Shown here one piece after another: positions 30,847-40,366 of a stretch of 64,000 bases of DNA. The notes beneath the pieces are model-generated. The model made no database searches, was not told the origin of the DNA, and was given only the letters and a program-made list of their open reading frames with translations. Within the stretch, counting starts at the first letter, position 1. Every line of letters starts with the position of its first letter. The DNA comes from Pseudomonas sp. Os17. Lineage in GTDB: Bacteria > Pseudomonadota > Gammaproteobacteria > Pseudomonadales > Pseudomonadaceae. Where the stretch lies: assembly GCF_001547895.1 (NCBI RefSeq), contig NZ_AP014627.1, positions 5,273,501 to 5,337,500 on the forward strand, given 5' to 3'. Both the position numbers and the translations under genes were made by a program.

Positions 30847-31104
30847 ATGAAACACAACATGCTCAGTTGCCTGGGCCTCTTGCTGCTTCCCCTTGCGGCT
30901 CAGGCCATCGAACCCGGTCCGTCCTCCCCACAGCAGCAGGTCACCGAAACCTGGTTGCAACTGCAAAACCGCAATCAGGTCGCGTCGCGCACGCCGCAGC
31001 CGGCGACTCCCGGTGAACGGGAGTTGAGCCTGCAGCGCTGGATGGAGAGCTACAAACACGCGATCCCCGAGTACTACAAGGAATACTCGGGCAAGGGGAA
31101 ATAA
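30847..31104 (+). CDS. Small exported DUF3613 protein of the tad locus
   Basis: This 85-residue protein has a short signal peptide (MKHNMLSCLGLLLLPLAAQA) and a helical remainder with TWLQLQNRNQVASR and ERELSLQRWMESYKHAIPEY, the pattern of DUF3613 proteins found in Tad loci of Pseudomonas and relatives. Function unknown; a periplasmic role near the secretin is an inference from its place. The start lies 2 nt after the tadD stop, so the two are translated together. The 117 nt beyond it separate the convergent tad arms; I see no clear terminator. Confidence 0.75.
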   Translation: MKHNMLSCLGLLLLPLAAQAIEPGPSSPQQQVTETWLQLQNRNQVASRTPQPATPGERELSLQRWMESYKHAIPEYYKEYSGKGK

Positions 31105-31221
31105 GCCGTTGCTGTCAGCGGCGCGCCTCAAGCCCGGCGGCCATCGTTCGACCCGCCCTCCTGCACCTGCCCCATCCGCTGATGGAGCAGGCTGGCAGGC
31201 ATCTGCCGCGGCTCACGTCTT

Positions 31222-32184
31222 TCATAACTTCCCGAAGACCTTGAATACACCAATGATTGCCGGACCTATGGCCACCAGGAAAAAGCTCGGCCACAGGCAG
31301 AAAATCAATGGAAAGATCAACTTGGTCCCCACTTTTGCGGCCTTTTCCTCCGCCAGCTGAGTACGCCGGTCGCGAAACTCCTCGGCATAAATCCGCAAGG
31401 TCGTCCCCACGCTCGTACCAAAGCGGATGCTCTGCGCCAGCAGGCTCACCAGGCCCCGAATGTCCTCCAGCCCGGTCCGATCCGCCAAACGCTTGAGCGC
31501 TTCGGTACTGGGAATACCGGCACGGATTTCAGAGTTGACCAGCGCCAGCTCCAGAGCCAGGTCCGGTTGGCTGACGGCCATTTCCTCGGACACCCGCTCG
31601 ATGGCCTGGGGCAAGGCCAGGCCGGACTCGACACAGACCACCATCAGATCAAGCGCATCCGGAAAGGCCACCAGCAAGCGGGTCGTGCGCGCCTGCCGCC
31701 GCGCACTGACATAGATCGCCGGAGCCAGCCAGCCGATACCGGCCGCCAGAATCAGCAGGAAGATCCCCAGGAGCAGCGACAGCTTCGGAATCAGCGGCAA
31801 CACCAGGACCACCAGGCCCAGCATGAGCAACGGCGACAGCAAGCGCAGGGCCCAGTACATCTGCACCGCCGCAGGCGAGCGATACCCCGCGTGTATCAGC
31901 AGGGTCCGGGTCGCTGAGACCTGGTCCTGCTCTTGCGCAACAAAACGCTGGCCGACCTGTTCAAGCATCAACTGCAGGTTGCTCGGTGCCTCCCGAGTCA
32001 CCGCGCCATGGCCACGCTTGATCAGCAACAGGCGACGCTGCACCGGGTCTTGCAGCCCCATCACCAGCAGCACCAGGGTCGCCGCCGCGAACACCACGCT
32101 CAGGCCGATGGCCGCGGAGAACAGCAGGCGCGCGAGCGCTTCGTTGCCCACCACGCGATTGATCAGACTCAATAGATAATCCAT
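31222..32184 (-). CDS. tadC: Tad pilus inner-membrane platform protein TadC
   Basis: This 320-residue type II secretion F-domain protein has N-terminal helices (ALARLLFSAAIGLSVVFAAA), a pair in the middle (LLSPLLMLGLVVLVLPLIPK, LSLLLGIFLLILAAGIGWL), the F-domain core with FPDALDLMVVCVESGLALPQ and GIPSTEALKRLADRTGLEDI, and a C-terminal helix (FPLIFCLWPSFFLVAIGPAI). With TadB it forms the platform on which TadA drives Flp assembly. Last gene of the minus-strand arm, 27 nt after tadB. Confidence 0.92.
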   Translation of the reverse strand: MDYLLSLINRVVGNEALARLLFSAAIGLSVVFAAATLVLLVMGLQDPVQRRLLLIKRGHGAVTREAPSNLQLMLEQVGQRFVAQEQDQVSATRTLLIHAGYRSPAAVQMYWALRLLSPLLMLGLVVLVLPLIPKLSLLLGIFLLILAAGIGWLAPAIYVSARRQARTTRLLVAFPDALDLMVVCVESGLALPQAIERVSEEMAVSQPDLALELALVNSEIRAGIPSTEALKRLADRTGLEDIRGLVSLLAQSIRFGTSVGTTLRIYAEEFRDRRTQLAEEKAAKVGTKLIFPLIFCLWPSFFLVAIGPAIIGVFKVFGKL

Positions 32185-32211
32185 GACCTCACCCCCTGCG
32201 AACGCCGGTGT

Positions 32212-33198
32212 TCAAACCTGAATCCGAATGATTTTGCGTATCCAGAAAATGCCGATCAGCATCGCGACAAACGCCCCGATGACCAGCTTCTGGCCCAGTG
32301 GTTCCTGGAACAGCAAGGGCAGATAAGTCGGGCTCGAGAAAACGATCGCCGCCGCCAGTACGAAGGGCATGGAAACCAGTATCCAGCCCGACATGCGCCC
32401 CTCGGCCGAGAGCGTCCGGACCTTGCGCTGAAAGCGAAAGCGCCCACGGATCAGGCTGCTCAGGCGCTCCAGCACTTCCGTCAGGTTGCCCCCTGTTTCA
32501 CGGTGGATCAGCACAGTGGTCACCAGCATCATCACCGTCATGCTCGGCATGCGCTCCAGCAGGCCAAGCATCGCCCGGCGCACGTCGTTGCCGTAGTTGA
32601 TGTCGGAAAACGTCAGGCCGAACTCATGAGCGACCGGGCCCTTGTGCTCATCGGCGACCAGTTGCAGGGTTTCATTGAACGGGTGTCCGGCCCGCAGTGC
32701 CCGGCACACGGCATCCAGCGCATCCGGCAAGCCCTCTTCGAATTCGGCAAAACGCTTGCCGCGGTCGCGGGAGATCTTCAGCACCGGCAACCAGAACACC
32801 GCCATCGCCGCCGGCAGCGCCACCCACCAGATTTGCAGAAGCACCCACAACAGCAAACCCACGGCACTCCCCAGCACCACCCCCAGCAACAGCACCCGAT
32901 AGGCACGGTACTCATGACCGGACTGCTCGATCATCTGAGCCAGGCTTTCCATTGCGGGCAGTTGCTCCAGGCGAGCCTCCAGCGGTGACAGGCGACGTAA
33001 GTATTTCTGCCGCAGTATCGACTGCATGTTCGGCAGGTTGCTCGCGCGCTCCAGCAGATTGAGCCGGCCGCGAATACGCTTGCGCACCTTGCTGGCCTCA
33101 CCGAACACCGGTATGACCAAGCCCTGGCTGAGAAGAAACATGGCGGTAAACACCATGCCGAGGAATGCCAGGATAAATTCGCTGGGGATCTGGCTCAT
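32212..33198 (-). CDS. tadB: Tad pilus inner-membrane platform protein TadB
   Basis: This 328-residue F-domain membrane protein has an N-terminal helix ([20 protein letters not shown]), mid helices ([20 protein letters not shown]), the F-domain core ([60 protein letters not shown]) and C-terminal helices. The start is ATG 33198, whose ATGA overlaps the tadA stop and which has GGAGGA upstream. It pairs with TadC. Confidence 0.92.
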   Translation of the reverse strand: MSQIPSEFILAFLGMVFTAMFLLSQGLVIPVFGEASKVRKRIRGRLNLLERASNLPNMQSILRQKYLRRLSPLEARLEQLPAMESLAQMIEQSGHEYRAYRVLLLGVVLGSAVGLLLWVLLQIWWVALPAAMAVFWLPVLKISRDRGKRFAEFEEGLPDALDAVCRALRAGHPFNETLQLVADEHKGPVAHEFGLTFSDINYGNDVRRAMLGLLERMPSMTVMMLVTTVLIHRETGGNLTEVLERLSSLIRGRFRFQRKVRTLSAEGRMSGWILVSMPFVLAAAIVFSSPTYLPLLFQEPLGQKLVIGAFVAMLIGIFWIRKIIRIQV

Positions 33199-34634
33199 GG
33201 CTGGTCCTCCATCCATTCCGGCCGGAACAGGCTCAACGGCAATTCAATGCCACGCTTGGCCAGTACGTTGCGAAACGCCGGCACCATTCCGGTGGGACGG
33301 AACTCGCCGACAACCTCACCTTTCTCACCAATGCCACTGCGCACAAAGCTGAAGATCTCGGTCATGGTGATGATTTCACCCTCCATGCCGTTGATCTCCT
33401 GCACGCTGACCAGGCGCCGCGTACCGTCCTCCTGACGCTCCAGCTGGATCACCACGCCAATGGCCGAGGCAATCTGCTGGCGCATGGCCTTGATCGGAAA
33501 GGTCGCCCCCGTCATCGAAACCATGTTCTCGATCCGCCCCAGGGCATCACGCGCGGTGTTGGCGTGAATGGTGGTCAGCGACCCATCGTGCCCGGTGTTC
33601 ATCGCGGTCAACATGTCCAGCGCCTCGGCACCCCGCACCTCACCGATCACGATGCGGTCCGGGCGCATCCGCAGGCTGTTGCGCACCAGCTCCCGCTGGC
33701 TCACCTCGCCACGGCCTTCGATATTCGAAGGGCGGGTCTCCAGGCGCACCACATGGGGCTGCTGCAACTGCAGCTCGGCCGAGTCCTCGATGGTGACGAT
33801 CCGCTCGTTATGCGGGATGAAGCTGGACAGCACATTGAGCATGGTGGTCTTGCCACTGCCGGTCCCGCCGGAAATCAGCACATTGAGCCGTCCACGGACG
33901 ATGGCCTTGAGCATCAGGGCGATGGCCGGCGTCAGGGTGCCCATCTGCACCAGGCTCTCGGTATTGAGCAGGTCCACGGCAAAGCGGCGGATCGACATGC
34001 TCGGCCCGTCGATGGCCAGCGGCGGAATGATCGCGTTGACCCGCGAACCGTCCTTCAGGCGCGCGTCCACCAGTGGCGAAGACTCATCAATGCGCCGCCC
34101 CAGGCTGGAAACGATGCGGTCGATGATGTTCAGCAGATGATGATCGTCACGAAAGTGCACATCGGTCCTCTGCAACTTGCCGAAGCGCTCCACGTATACC
34201 GAGGCATGGCCGTTGACCAGGATGTCGGACACCGTATGGTCGGCCAGCAGCGGCTCCAATGGCCCAAGCCCCAGCACCTCATCGGTGATCTGCTTGATGA
34301 TCAACTGGCGACTGCTGGCACTGACCGGCGCCGAGTGTTCATCGAGCAACCGCAGGCTGAGCTCGCGGATCTGCCGCCCGGCGTCGGCCGGCTCCAGCGT
34401 ATCCAGCAGGGACAGGTCCATGACCTTGAGCAACTGCTGGTAGATCTTCTCCCGCCACTCGGTCTCCATCGAACTGAGTTTGGTCCGGGTCTCGTAGAGC
34501 ACATCGGGCACGCTGGCTTCCCAGGCCATGAGCACGCTGACGCAGTCCTCGCTGCTGATGGCTGCAGCTGGCCCATCTGCCGGGGCTGGCTTGCTGGATT
34601 GCTGACGCAAGCGATTTCGAAAGTCGCTGAGCAT
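33195..34634 (-). CDS. tadA: Tad pilus assembly ATPase TadA (CpaF)
   Basis: This 479-residue secretion ATPase energises pilus assembly. The core has Walker [21 protein letters not shown], the Asp box [20 protein letters not shown], Walker [21 protein letters not shown] and the His box [19 protein letters not shown]. The N-terminal region (to about residue 180) is the CpaF-type domain with [26 protein letters not shown] lies before the ATG. It sits 3 nt after tadZ and overlaps tadB. Confidence 0.95.
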   Translation of the reverse strand: MLSDFRNRLRQQSSKPAPADGPAAAISSEDCVSVLMAWEASVPDVLYETRTKLSSMETEWREKIYQQLLKVMDLSLLDTLEPADAGRQIRELSLRLLDEHSAPVSASSRQLIIKQITDEVLGLGPLEPLLADHTVSDILVNGHASVYVERFGKLQRTDVHFRDDHHLLNIIDRIVSSLGRRIDESSPLVDARLKDGSRVNAIIPPLAIDGPSMSIRRFAVDLLNTESLVQMGTLTPAIALMLKAIVRGRLNVLISGGTGSGKTTMLNVLSSFIPHNERIVTIEDSAELQLQQPHVVRLETRPSNIEGRGEVSQRELVRNSLRMRPDRIVIGEVRGAEALDMLTAMNTGHDGSLTTIHANTARDALGRIENMVSMTGATFPIKAMRQQIASAIGVVIQLERQEDGTRRLVSVQEINGMEGEIITMTEIFSFVRSGIGEKGEVVGEFRPTGMVPAFRNVLAKRGIELPLSLFRPEWMEDQP

Positions 34635-34637
34635 GGC

Positions 34638-35855
34638 TTACCCTCCGAACAGACGGCTGAAAGTACGTTTGAGCAGGCCCTGCTCCTCGGCCTGGATACC
34701 GATCAGGCGCTGACTCAACTCGCGCAGGGCCGTGGTGATGCCGGCACGCGGCGCGTGCAGCTCCAGTGGCACGCCGGTGTTCTGGCTCTCGCCAACCACC
34801 GCATAGTCGTTGGGCAGTTTGTGCAGATCGGTGCAGCGCAATGCCTCGGCAATGTCCTTGAGGCTGACGGCCGAGGACTTGTCGTAGCGATTCACCACCA
34901 CCTGCAGTCGGTTGTTCTGCACCCCCAGGTCGTCGCGCAGAATGCGCAACAGGTGGGTGCCGTCCTTCAGGTGGCTGAGGCTCTGCTGCAGCACGATGAA
35001 GACGTGATCGGCATGCTCCAGGGTGATGCCGGTGAGATGGTCGATCTGCCGCGGCAGATCCACCACCACCCAGTCATAGGTGCTGCGCGCCAGGCGCAAC
35101 AAACCTTCGAGCTGTTCAATGCGGATGTCCTGCGCCAGGAACAGCTCCCCGGTACGCCCCCCCAGCACATGCAGGGTGGGGCTGAAATGGCTGCAATAGC
35201 CGCGCAAGGCAATGCCGTCCAGGGTCTCGACCTGCTGCAGCACCTCCACATGACTGTGTGTCGGCATGACATCGAAACAGTGGGTCACGCTGCCAAACTG
35301 CAGGTCCAGGTCCAGCAGCAGGGTTCGCCCCCCCCGCACGCTGAGCTGATGAGCCAGATTGCAGGCCAGCATGGAAGCGCCCGACCCGCCCTTGGCATTC
35401 ATCACCGCAATCAACTTGCCCCCTGCCCCCTGCTCCGCATGGGCCTCCATCACCATACGGCCCAGGGCCGCCTGCAACTCTTCGGCGGCGACCGGCTCCG
35501 GCAGAAAGTCACGGGCTCCAGCCTGCATCGCCAGTCGCATGCCTTCACGCTCGTCCAACGGACCACAGACCAGAAGAGGCGGACGCTCCTTCACCGGATG
35601 CAGCAACAGCGCCGCCAGTTCCTCGCGCCACAGGTGGCTGACCCTCAACAACAGGAAGTCCGGCATCTGTTCCAACCCGTACAACGGATCGGTATGACCG
35701 TTGCTCACCAGGCGCGTGCTGACCTGCAGGCCGGGCAGTTTCGAGCACAGGGCTTTCAGATGACTCAGGGCCGGCGCATCCCGCCCACTGATCAGCAGGC
35801 GCATGCCGGATCTGTCAGCCGCAGGGGTGGCGGGGGCTGCTCGGGTACTTAGCAT
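34638..35855 (-). CDS. tadZ: TadZ/CpaE-type polar localisation ATPase
   Basis: This 405-residue protein has an N-terminal atypical receiver domain (about 17-135, MRLLISGRDAPALSHLKALC to ARDFLPEPVAAEELQAAL) and a ParA/MinD-type ATPase domain (about 145-380) with deviant Walker A MNAKGGSGASMLACNLAHQL, LLLDLDLQFGS, and WVVVDLPRQID. TadZ proteins place the pilus machine at the cell pole. The receiver lacks an obvious phospho-acceptor Asp, as usual in this family. It overlaps the preceding TadE-like gene by 7 nt. Confidence 0.9.
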   Translation of the reverse strand: MLSTRAAPATPAADRSGMRLLISGRDAPALSHLKALCSKLPGLQVSTRLVSNGHTDPLYGLEQMPDFLLLRVSHLWREELAALLLHPVKERPPLLVCGPLDEREGMRLAMQAGARDFLPEPVAAEELQAALGRMVMEAHAEQGAGGKLIAVMNAKGGSGASMLACNLAHQLSVRGGRTLLLDLDLQFGSVTHCFDVMPTHSHVEVLQQVETLDGIALRGYCSHFSPTLHVLGGRTGELFLAQDIRIEQLEGLLRLARSTYDWVVVDLPRQIDHLTGITLEHADHVFIVLQQSLSHLKDGTHLLRILRDDLGVQNNRLQVVVNRYDKSSAVSLKDIAEALRCTDLHKLPNDYAVVGESQNTGVPLELHAPRAGITTALRELSQRLIGIQAEEQGLLKRTFSRLFGG

Positions 35856-36352
35856 GGTGTGATCTCCGGGTTGACCGTCGCATCAGGCTGTCGACCCAGG
35901 CTTTCGCGCGGCACGGTGGACTTGAACATCGGCAAAATGAACGCCCCGCCAAACCCGGGGATCAGCAAGTTGAAACTGAAATTCGACACCTCCAGCCGGA
36001 CGTAGCGGATGGCGATAAATCCATTGCTGCTGGTGAGGTCGTTGGGGTTGGCGACCACCGCGCCGTTTGCATCCAGGTAGACCAGGTTCAGATTGGCACT
36101 GGTGAGGCTGGCGATCAGGCTGCTGGCTCCGCTATTGGTCGCCGAGTTGAACATCGCCCGCCGCAGAATGACCGGGTCCTTGATGTCGCACACCGCCGCC
36201 AGGCGCGCGCCGCGGCGTACCGTTTCATTCAGGGTGTTGACGGTGAAGTACAGCCGGCCGACTTCCAGGGCACCGAACAGCAGGGTGAACAGCACCAGGC
36301 TGGCAATGGCAAATTCGACGATATACACCCCACGCATGTGCCGGACGTTCAT
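35849..36352 (-). CDS. TadE-like minor pseudopilin (second of pair)
   Basis: This 167-residue protein opens MNVRHMRGVYIVEFAIASLV followed by LFTLLFGALEVGRLYFTVN, a prepilin-like hydrophobic helix with Gly-V-Y-I-V-E-F, and continues with a periplasmic domain bearing ETVRRGARLAAVCDI, typical of TadE-like proteins. It corresponds by position to TadF but is nearer TadE in look, so I give no symbol. I use the ATG that shares one base with the preceding stop; a GTG one codon upstream is possible. Confidence 0.82.
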   Translation of the reverse strand: MNVRHMRGVYIVEFAIASLVLFTLLFGALEVGRLYFTVNTLNETVRRGARLAAVCDIKDPVILRRAMFNSATNSGASSLIASLTSANLNLVYLDANGAVVANPNDLTSSNGFIAIRYVRLEVSNFSFNLLIPGFGGAFILPMFKSTVPRESLGRQPDATVNPEITPC

Positions 36353-36822
36353 CACAAGGCCCTCATCACGATAGTCGAGGTCAACGCCAGGCCCAGCGGC
36401 ACGCTGCTGCCGTACAGAGCAGGCAGCGCGCTGCCGATCACCGGCACGAAGGTGTAGCTGATGCTGACCTGGACATGGTCGGTCCCGACCGTGCTGACCT
36501 GCACATTGCCGGTGGTCAGGCCGGAAACCACGGGGGGGTAGCCATTGGGATTGGCAGGGACACCGTAAACGGCAACATTCTGGGTCTGGGAGATCAGCGA
36601 AGAACTCAGGCTGACCGTGCCAAGGGTGGCGTTCCAGGCCTGGGCGGCAGCAAAGCGCCCGGCGTCACGGCTGGCCTGCATCAGGCTGTTGTACTGGAAC
36701 AACATGCGCCCAAATTCACCGAAGGTCAGCATCAGCAACGCCAGCAGCGGCAGGGTAATCGCCAGTTCCACCATCGCCATGCCGCGCTGGGCAGTCGGTA
36801 GTCTGTATCCACTGCGTCCCAT
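36352..36822 (-). CDS. tadE: TadE minor pseudopilin
   Basis: This 156-residue protein starts MGRSGYRLPTAQRGMAMVEL and has the TadE helix AQRG|MAMVELAITLPLLALLML then FGEFGRMLFQYNSLMQASRD. The Gly-MAMVE junction is the expected prepilin-peptidase cleavage point, with the invariant Glu at +5. The C-terminal half is periplasmic. ATG 36822 has AGGAGG at the right distance; the GTG one codon earlier is too close. Confidence 0.87.
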   Translation of the reverse strand: MGRSGYRLPTAQRGMAMVELAITLPLLALLMLTFGEFGRMLFQYNSLMQASRDAGRFAAAQAWNATLGTVSLSSSLISQTQNVAVYGVPANPNGYPPVVSGLTTGNVQVSTVGTDHVQVSISYTFVPVIGSALPALYGSSVPLGLALTSTIVMRAL

Positions 36823-36831
36823 CACGACCTC

Positions 36832-38163
36832 CTACGAGTCGGTACTCGGTGTCTGGTTGTTGTCGATGTAGGTCTTGTACAACTGGATGATCTGCGGCCC
36901 GGAAGTGTTCGCGGGATTGGGGCCCGGCACGTTATCGCCTTCGCATTGACTGACGAACTGACCGAAGATCTGCGCCGAATTGCCCTGTTGCGCCTCGGGC
37001 TGCAGCACGAAGTAGCAACCGAAACCGAGCACCGGGATGGACGAGGCGCCGTCGTTCTTGCCCGAACAGTTGCCAATCACGACCTTCAGGATCCGCCGCT
37101 CGAACACGCCGTTGCTCTGGCAACCGCCGCCGGTGCCGGCGACACAGCCGGCCGAGGCCTGAACCCAATTGTTGTAGCCATACAAAGCGCCACTGGGCGT
37201 GGACAGATTGCCGTTGCTCGAAGTGACCGCTTGCCCGTTGTACTGGATCTGCGCCGGAGAGCCGGTGTAGGTCAGCGACTTGGCGTTGACGGCAATCACC
37301 AGGTCCGGTGGATAGTCCGACGCACTGAGGCCGCCGCTGTATTGGTTGAAGCGGGTGTTGAGCCCCTGGGCGGATGGCCCCACGGTGTTGCCCGGCTTGG
37401 TCAGGACGGTGGAACCCACGCTGTTGCACTGATTGATCCCGCCCGCCAAGCCCTGCCTGACCGTATTGCCCCCGGAGCCGAAGTCCAGCAGTTGAAAATT
37501 CCCGGGGCCGATTGCCGAGTTGTTGTTGGCCGCGGTTTTCAGCACCTGCAGATCACCGAACTTGAACCCCCAGAACATGCCGGTGGCCGGGTTGTTCTTG
37601 CTGGGGTCGCCGCACACCATCAACGGCGTCAGGTCGCACGGGCTGGTCGGGCTCGGGCCCGCGGTGGCCACGGCCGCCACCGACTTGCTGCCGCCATTGC
37701 CCAAGGCCTGGAACACGCCCCAGAAAAAACTGCTCAAGGGATAGTTGGTTACCGTGACCCGGACATAGCTGGCATTGGCCGGCCCGGGGAAAGAGAAAGG
37801 TCCATACACGCTGGAGGCCAGTTCGACCTTGGCGAACCCCGAGGCGTTGCCGCCGATGGCCTTAGCCAGCTCCTGGTTGCCGGATGCGTTGGCATTGAGG
37901 GTCAAGGTGGCCAACGCCGCTGTCTGGGTCAGACTTGCGGCACCGGTCACGCCCGGCACCATGCTCAGGGTCTTGGCGCCACTCAGCGCCGCCGCGTCCA
38001 CCGCATTTTGCAGCCGCGTCTTGTTCAGCAGCATATGGCTGCCGTCCAGTGCCAGGGCGCCCATCAACAGGAGCGAGGCCATGGCGATCACCACCAGGAT
38101 GATCATTGCCCCGCGCTGACTGGACGGAAACGCGGTGAGCGGCTGCCGGATACACGATTTCAT
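36832..38163 (-). CDS. tadG: TadG-like pilus-associated protein
   Basis: This 443-residue protein begins with a cytoplasmic tail and a membrane helix (SQRGAMIILVVIAMASLLLM then GALALDGSHMLLNKTRLQNA), followed by VDAAALSGAKTLSM, the hallmark of the TadG/Tad-domain family. The remainder is a large Gly/Asn/Ser-rich periplasmic domain with several Cys (SPCDLTPLMVCGDPSKNN and CVAGTGGGCQSNGVFERR), suggesting disulfides. I see no von Willebrand A metal site (DxSxS). ATG 38163 has GGGAGGG upstream. Confidence 0.82.
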   Translation of the reverse strand: MKSCIRQPLTAFPSSQRGAMIILVVIAMASLLLMGALALDGSHMLLNKTRLQNAVDAAALSGAKTLSMVPGVTGAASLTQTAALATLTLNANASGNQELAKAIGGNASGFAKVELASSVYGPFSFPGPANASYVRVTVTNYPLSSFFWGVFQALGNGGSKSVAAVATAGPSPTSPCDLTPLMVCGDPSKNNPATGMFWGFKFGDLQVLKTAANNNSAIGPGNFQLLDFGSGGNTVRQGLAGGINQCNSVGSTVLTKPGNTVGPSAQGLNTRFNQYSGGLSASDYPPDLVIAVNAKSLTYTGSPAQIQYNGQAVTSSNGNLSTPSGALYGYNNWVQASAGCVAGTGGGCQSNGVFERRILKVVIGNCSGKNDGASSIPVLGFGCYFVLQPEAQQGNSAQIFGQFVSQCEGDNVPGPNPANTSGPQIIQLYKTYIDNNQTPSTDS

Positions 38164-38210
38164 CTTCAAGCCCTCCCCTTCTCGCTCTGCCCCAGTCCAG
38201 CCCGAACCGC

Positions 38211-39017
38211 CTACAGAGCCTTGATGACATTGACCTCGACACCGCGAATTACCGTGATACCCGCGGCCTCAGGGCTCGCGTGCCGATGCACGAGCGGCTT
38301 GCTCACTACGGGCGCCGGCGCTTCCTGAGCCATGGCTACCGGCTCGACAGGCAAAGGCCGCTTGTTGTTATCCAGTGGATTGCGCAGGGCCAGTTGCAGC
38401 TTGCCCGCCGTCATGCCCTTGACCAGCACTTCCGCCTGAAGCGGTGTCATCTCCAGGGTCACTGCACGCACCACCACCGGCTGGGTCTTGTCGGTACTGG
38501 CTGTCTGGTCCACGGCCAGTACCCGCAGGTCCTCCAGAATGGTCTTGGATTCGGCATTGCCATCGTTGCCGGTCTGGCGAGTGGCCAGGACATCGACCCG
38601 ATTGCCCGGGAGCAGGAACCCGCCGACGCCGACCACATCGTCCACCCGGACCGATATGGCACGTTTGTCCGGCTCGATCAGCGAGGCCAGGGTGCTGCCC
38701 CCCAGGTGCTCGGCCAGGCGCGCAGCGCGCAGGATGTCGCCACGCAGCATGGAGAAGGTGGCGATCTTGCCCACCACCTTGTCGGTGGAGTCAAAGGCAT
38801 CGTCCGGAACCGCATCCTTGGGCATGCGTACCACTCCCACCTGCTGGGCCTCGACCATCTGCCCGAAGGCGATCTCGACAGTGGCCACCACCACGTTGCG
38901 CTGGTTGTCGTCGGGACCGACATTGAGCCGTGCATTGAGCCAGTTGTTGGCCATCCATGCCGCGCCCAACCCCAGGATCAGGGACAAGGCAATGAGGGTG
39001 AATGTGCGAGAGCTCAT
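38211..39017 (-). CDS. rcpC: RcpC/CpaB pilus assembly protein
   Basis: This 268-residue periplasmic protein is anchored by an N-terminal helix (FTLIALSLILGLGAAWMANN) and contains a SAF domain (VVVATVEIAFGQMVEAQQVG, MLRGDILRAARLAEHLGG) and the CpaB core (AISVRVDDVVGVGGFLLPGN, RVDVLATRQ, TLEMTPLQAEVLVKGMTAGK). RcpC proteins are proposed to gate or bind the peptidoglycan side of the secretin. AGGAG precedes the ATG. It follows the AAA+ ATPase by 12 nt. Confidence 0.92.
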   Translation of the reverse strand: MSSRTFTLIALSLILGLGAAWMANNWLNARLNVGPDDNQRNVVVATVEIAFGQMVEAQQVGVVRMPKDAVPDDAFDSTDKVVGKIATFSMLRGDILRAARLAEHLGGSTLASLIEPDKRAISVRVDDVVGVGGFLLPGNRVDVLATRQTGNDGNAESKTILEDLRVLAVDQTASTDKTQPVVVRAVTLEMTPLQAEVLVKGMTAGKLQLALRNPLDNNKRPLPVEPVAMAQEAPAPVVSKPLVHRHASPEAAGITVIRGVEVNVIKAL

Positions 39018-39029
39018 GGGAGTGTCTCC

Positions 39030-40352
39030 TTATCCAAGAAAGTCGAGCTGGACGAAGTAGTTGCGCCACGCCCACTCCAGCTCCCGGGTCGACAGCGGAC
39101 CGGAGCCGCCCAGATAGCGCTGGCGGTCGAGTGCCATGTTCAACAGGTCGCGGGGGTGGCAAGGCACCAAGGGCATGTTTTCTGCGCCATAGAGTTCCTT
39201 GAGCACATAGCCAAGCACCTGAGGATCGTAAGGAACGCCCAGCCGCTCGGTCTCCTGGATCCAGATGCGCCGGTATTCCTCGGGTTTCAGATAACCGAAC
39301 TGCAGCTTGTAGCCGATGCGCCGCAGAAACGCTTCGTCCGCCAGCTCCAGGGGATTGATGTTGGTGGAAAACACCAGGATCAGGTCGAAGGGCAATTCAC
39401 AGTGCCGCCCACCGCCAAGGTTGAGGAAGTCACGTTTCTCTTCCATCGGCACAATCCAGCGGTTCAACAATTCCGCCGGGGCCATGCGCTGGCGCCCCAT
39501 GTCGTCGATGATGAACAAGCCGTTGCTGGCCTTGAGCTGCAGGGGCGCCTGGTACAGGCGGGTGAAGGGGTCGTAGTGGACGTCCAGTTGCTCCATGGTC
39601 AACTCGCCGCCCGTGATGATCAGCGGGCGCTCGCAGTGCAGCAGCCGGCGGTCGATCCCTTCATTGAGCAACAGACTGTTCTGCTGCTCATCGTCATCCA
39701 GGCGCCGATGCACCTGGGGATCGAAGATCTCGATCACCGCCTCATTGATCGCAATGGCGTGCGGTACCCAGATGGATTCGGAAAACAGACGGATCAGTCG
39801 GCTGCTGACATAAGTCTTGCCGGTGCCCGCCGGCCCGTAAATCATGATGGCGCGCCCGGAGTTCAAGGCGACGCCCAGTTGGTCGAGCATGTCCTGAGCG
39901 AGCACCATCGCACCAAAGGAGCGATGCATGTCGTGCGCGCTGATGCGGCCATGGTGAATGGTCTGGATCTTGATCAGGGAGCGATAGGCACTCACCGGAA
40001 AAGGTGCGGCGCCGATGTAGCCGCTGCGCGCCAGGGCATCACGCGCGGCAGCACGGCCACGCTCCGTCAGCCCGTAGCGCAATGTCTGGCCAGGCGCCTG
40101 GCCGAGTATCTCGACACGGCGGTCCTTGCGCAGGAAGGTGAGCACCTCTTCCAGTACGGCTCCGGTCAGCGCCAGGCGTTCCACCAGTCGCGACATGTCC
40201 AGTACACCAGCGTCGTAAAGATGTTTGCACACCAGATCGCCGAGAAAGTTGTCCGCCAGCCCGGTTTCAAGAATCGTGCATGGCTGTGGGGCCAGCCGCT
40301 GCACCGCTTCCCGTTCAGAGGAGGACACACGGCTATTACTCATGGCGTACAT
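39030..40352 (-). CDS. MoxR-like AAA+ ATPase encoded inside the tad locus
   Basis: This 440-residue protein is not one of the standard Tad proteins. Residues about 25-115 look like winged-helix modules (ETGLADNFLGDLVCKHLYDA, LRYGLTERGRAAARDALARS). A AAA+ domain spans about 150-410: Walker A IYGPAGTGKT (173-180 for GPAGTGKT), Walker B LFIIDD (279-284), sensor-1 FSTN (328-331) and an arginine-finger pair FLRR (342-345). No membrane segment or signal peptide, so it is cytoplasmic. Start 40352 has CAGGAG upstream. It is tightly packed between tadV and rcpC. The fold recalls MoxR/RavA remodellers; its job in pilus biogenesis is unknown to me. Confidence refers to fold and locus membership. Confidence 0.85.
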   Translation of the reverse strand: MYAMSNSRVSSSEREAVQRLAPQPCTILETGLADNFLGDLVCKHLYDAGVLDMSRLVERLALTGAVLEEVLTFLRKDRRVEILGQAPGQTLRYGLTERGRAAARDALARSGYIGAAPFPVSAYRSLIKIQTIHHGRISAHDMHRSFGAMVLAQDMLDQLGVALNSGRAIMIYGPAGTGKTYVSSRLIRLFSESIWVPHAIAINEAVIEIFDPQVHRRLDDDEQQNSLLLNEGIDRRLLHCERPLIITGGELTMEQLDVHYDPFTRLYQAPLQLKASNGLFIIDDMGRQRMAPAELLNRWIVPMEEKRDFLNLGGGRHCELPFDLILVFSTNINPLELADEAFLRRIGYKLQFGYLKPEEYRRIWIQETERLGVPYDPQVLGYVLKELYGAENMPLVPCHPRDLLNMALDRQRYLGGSGPLSTRELEWAWRNYFVQLDFLG

Positions 40353-40366
40353 GGTGCTCTCCTGAA

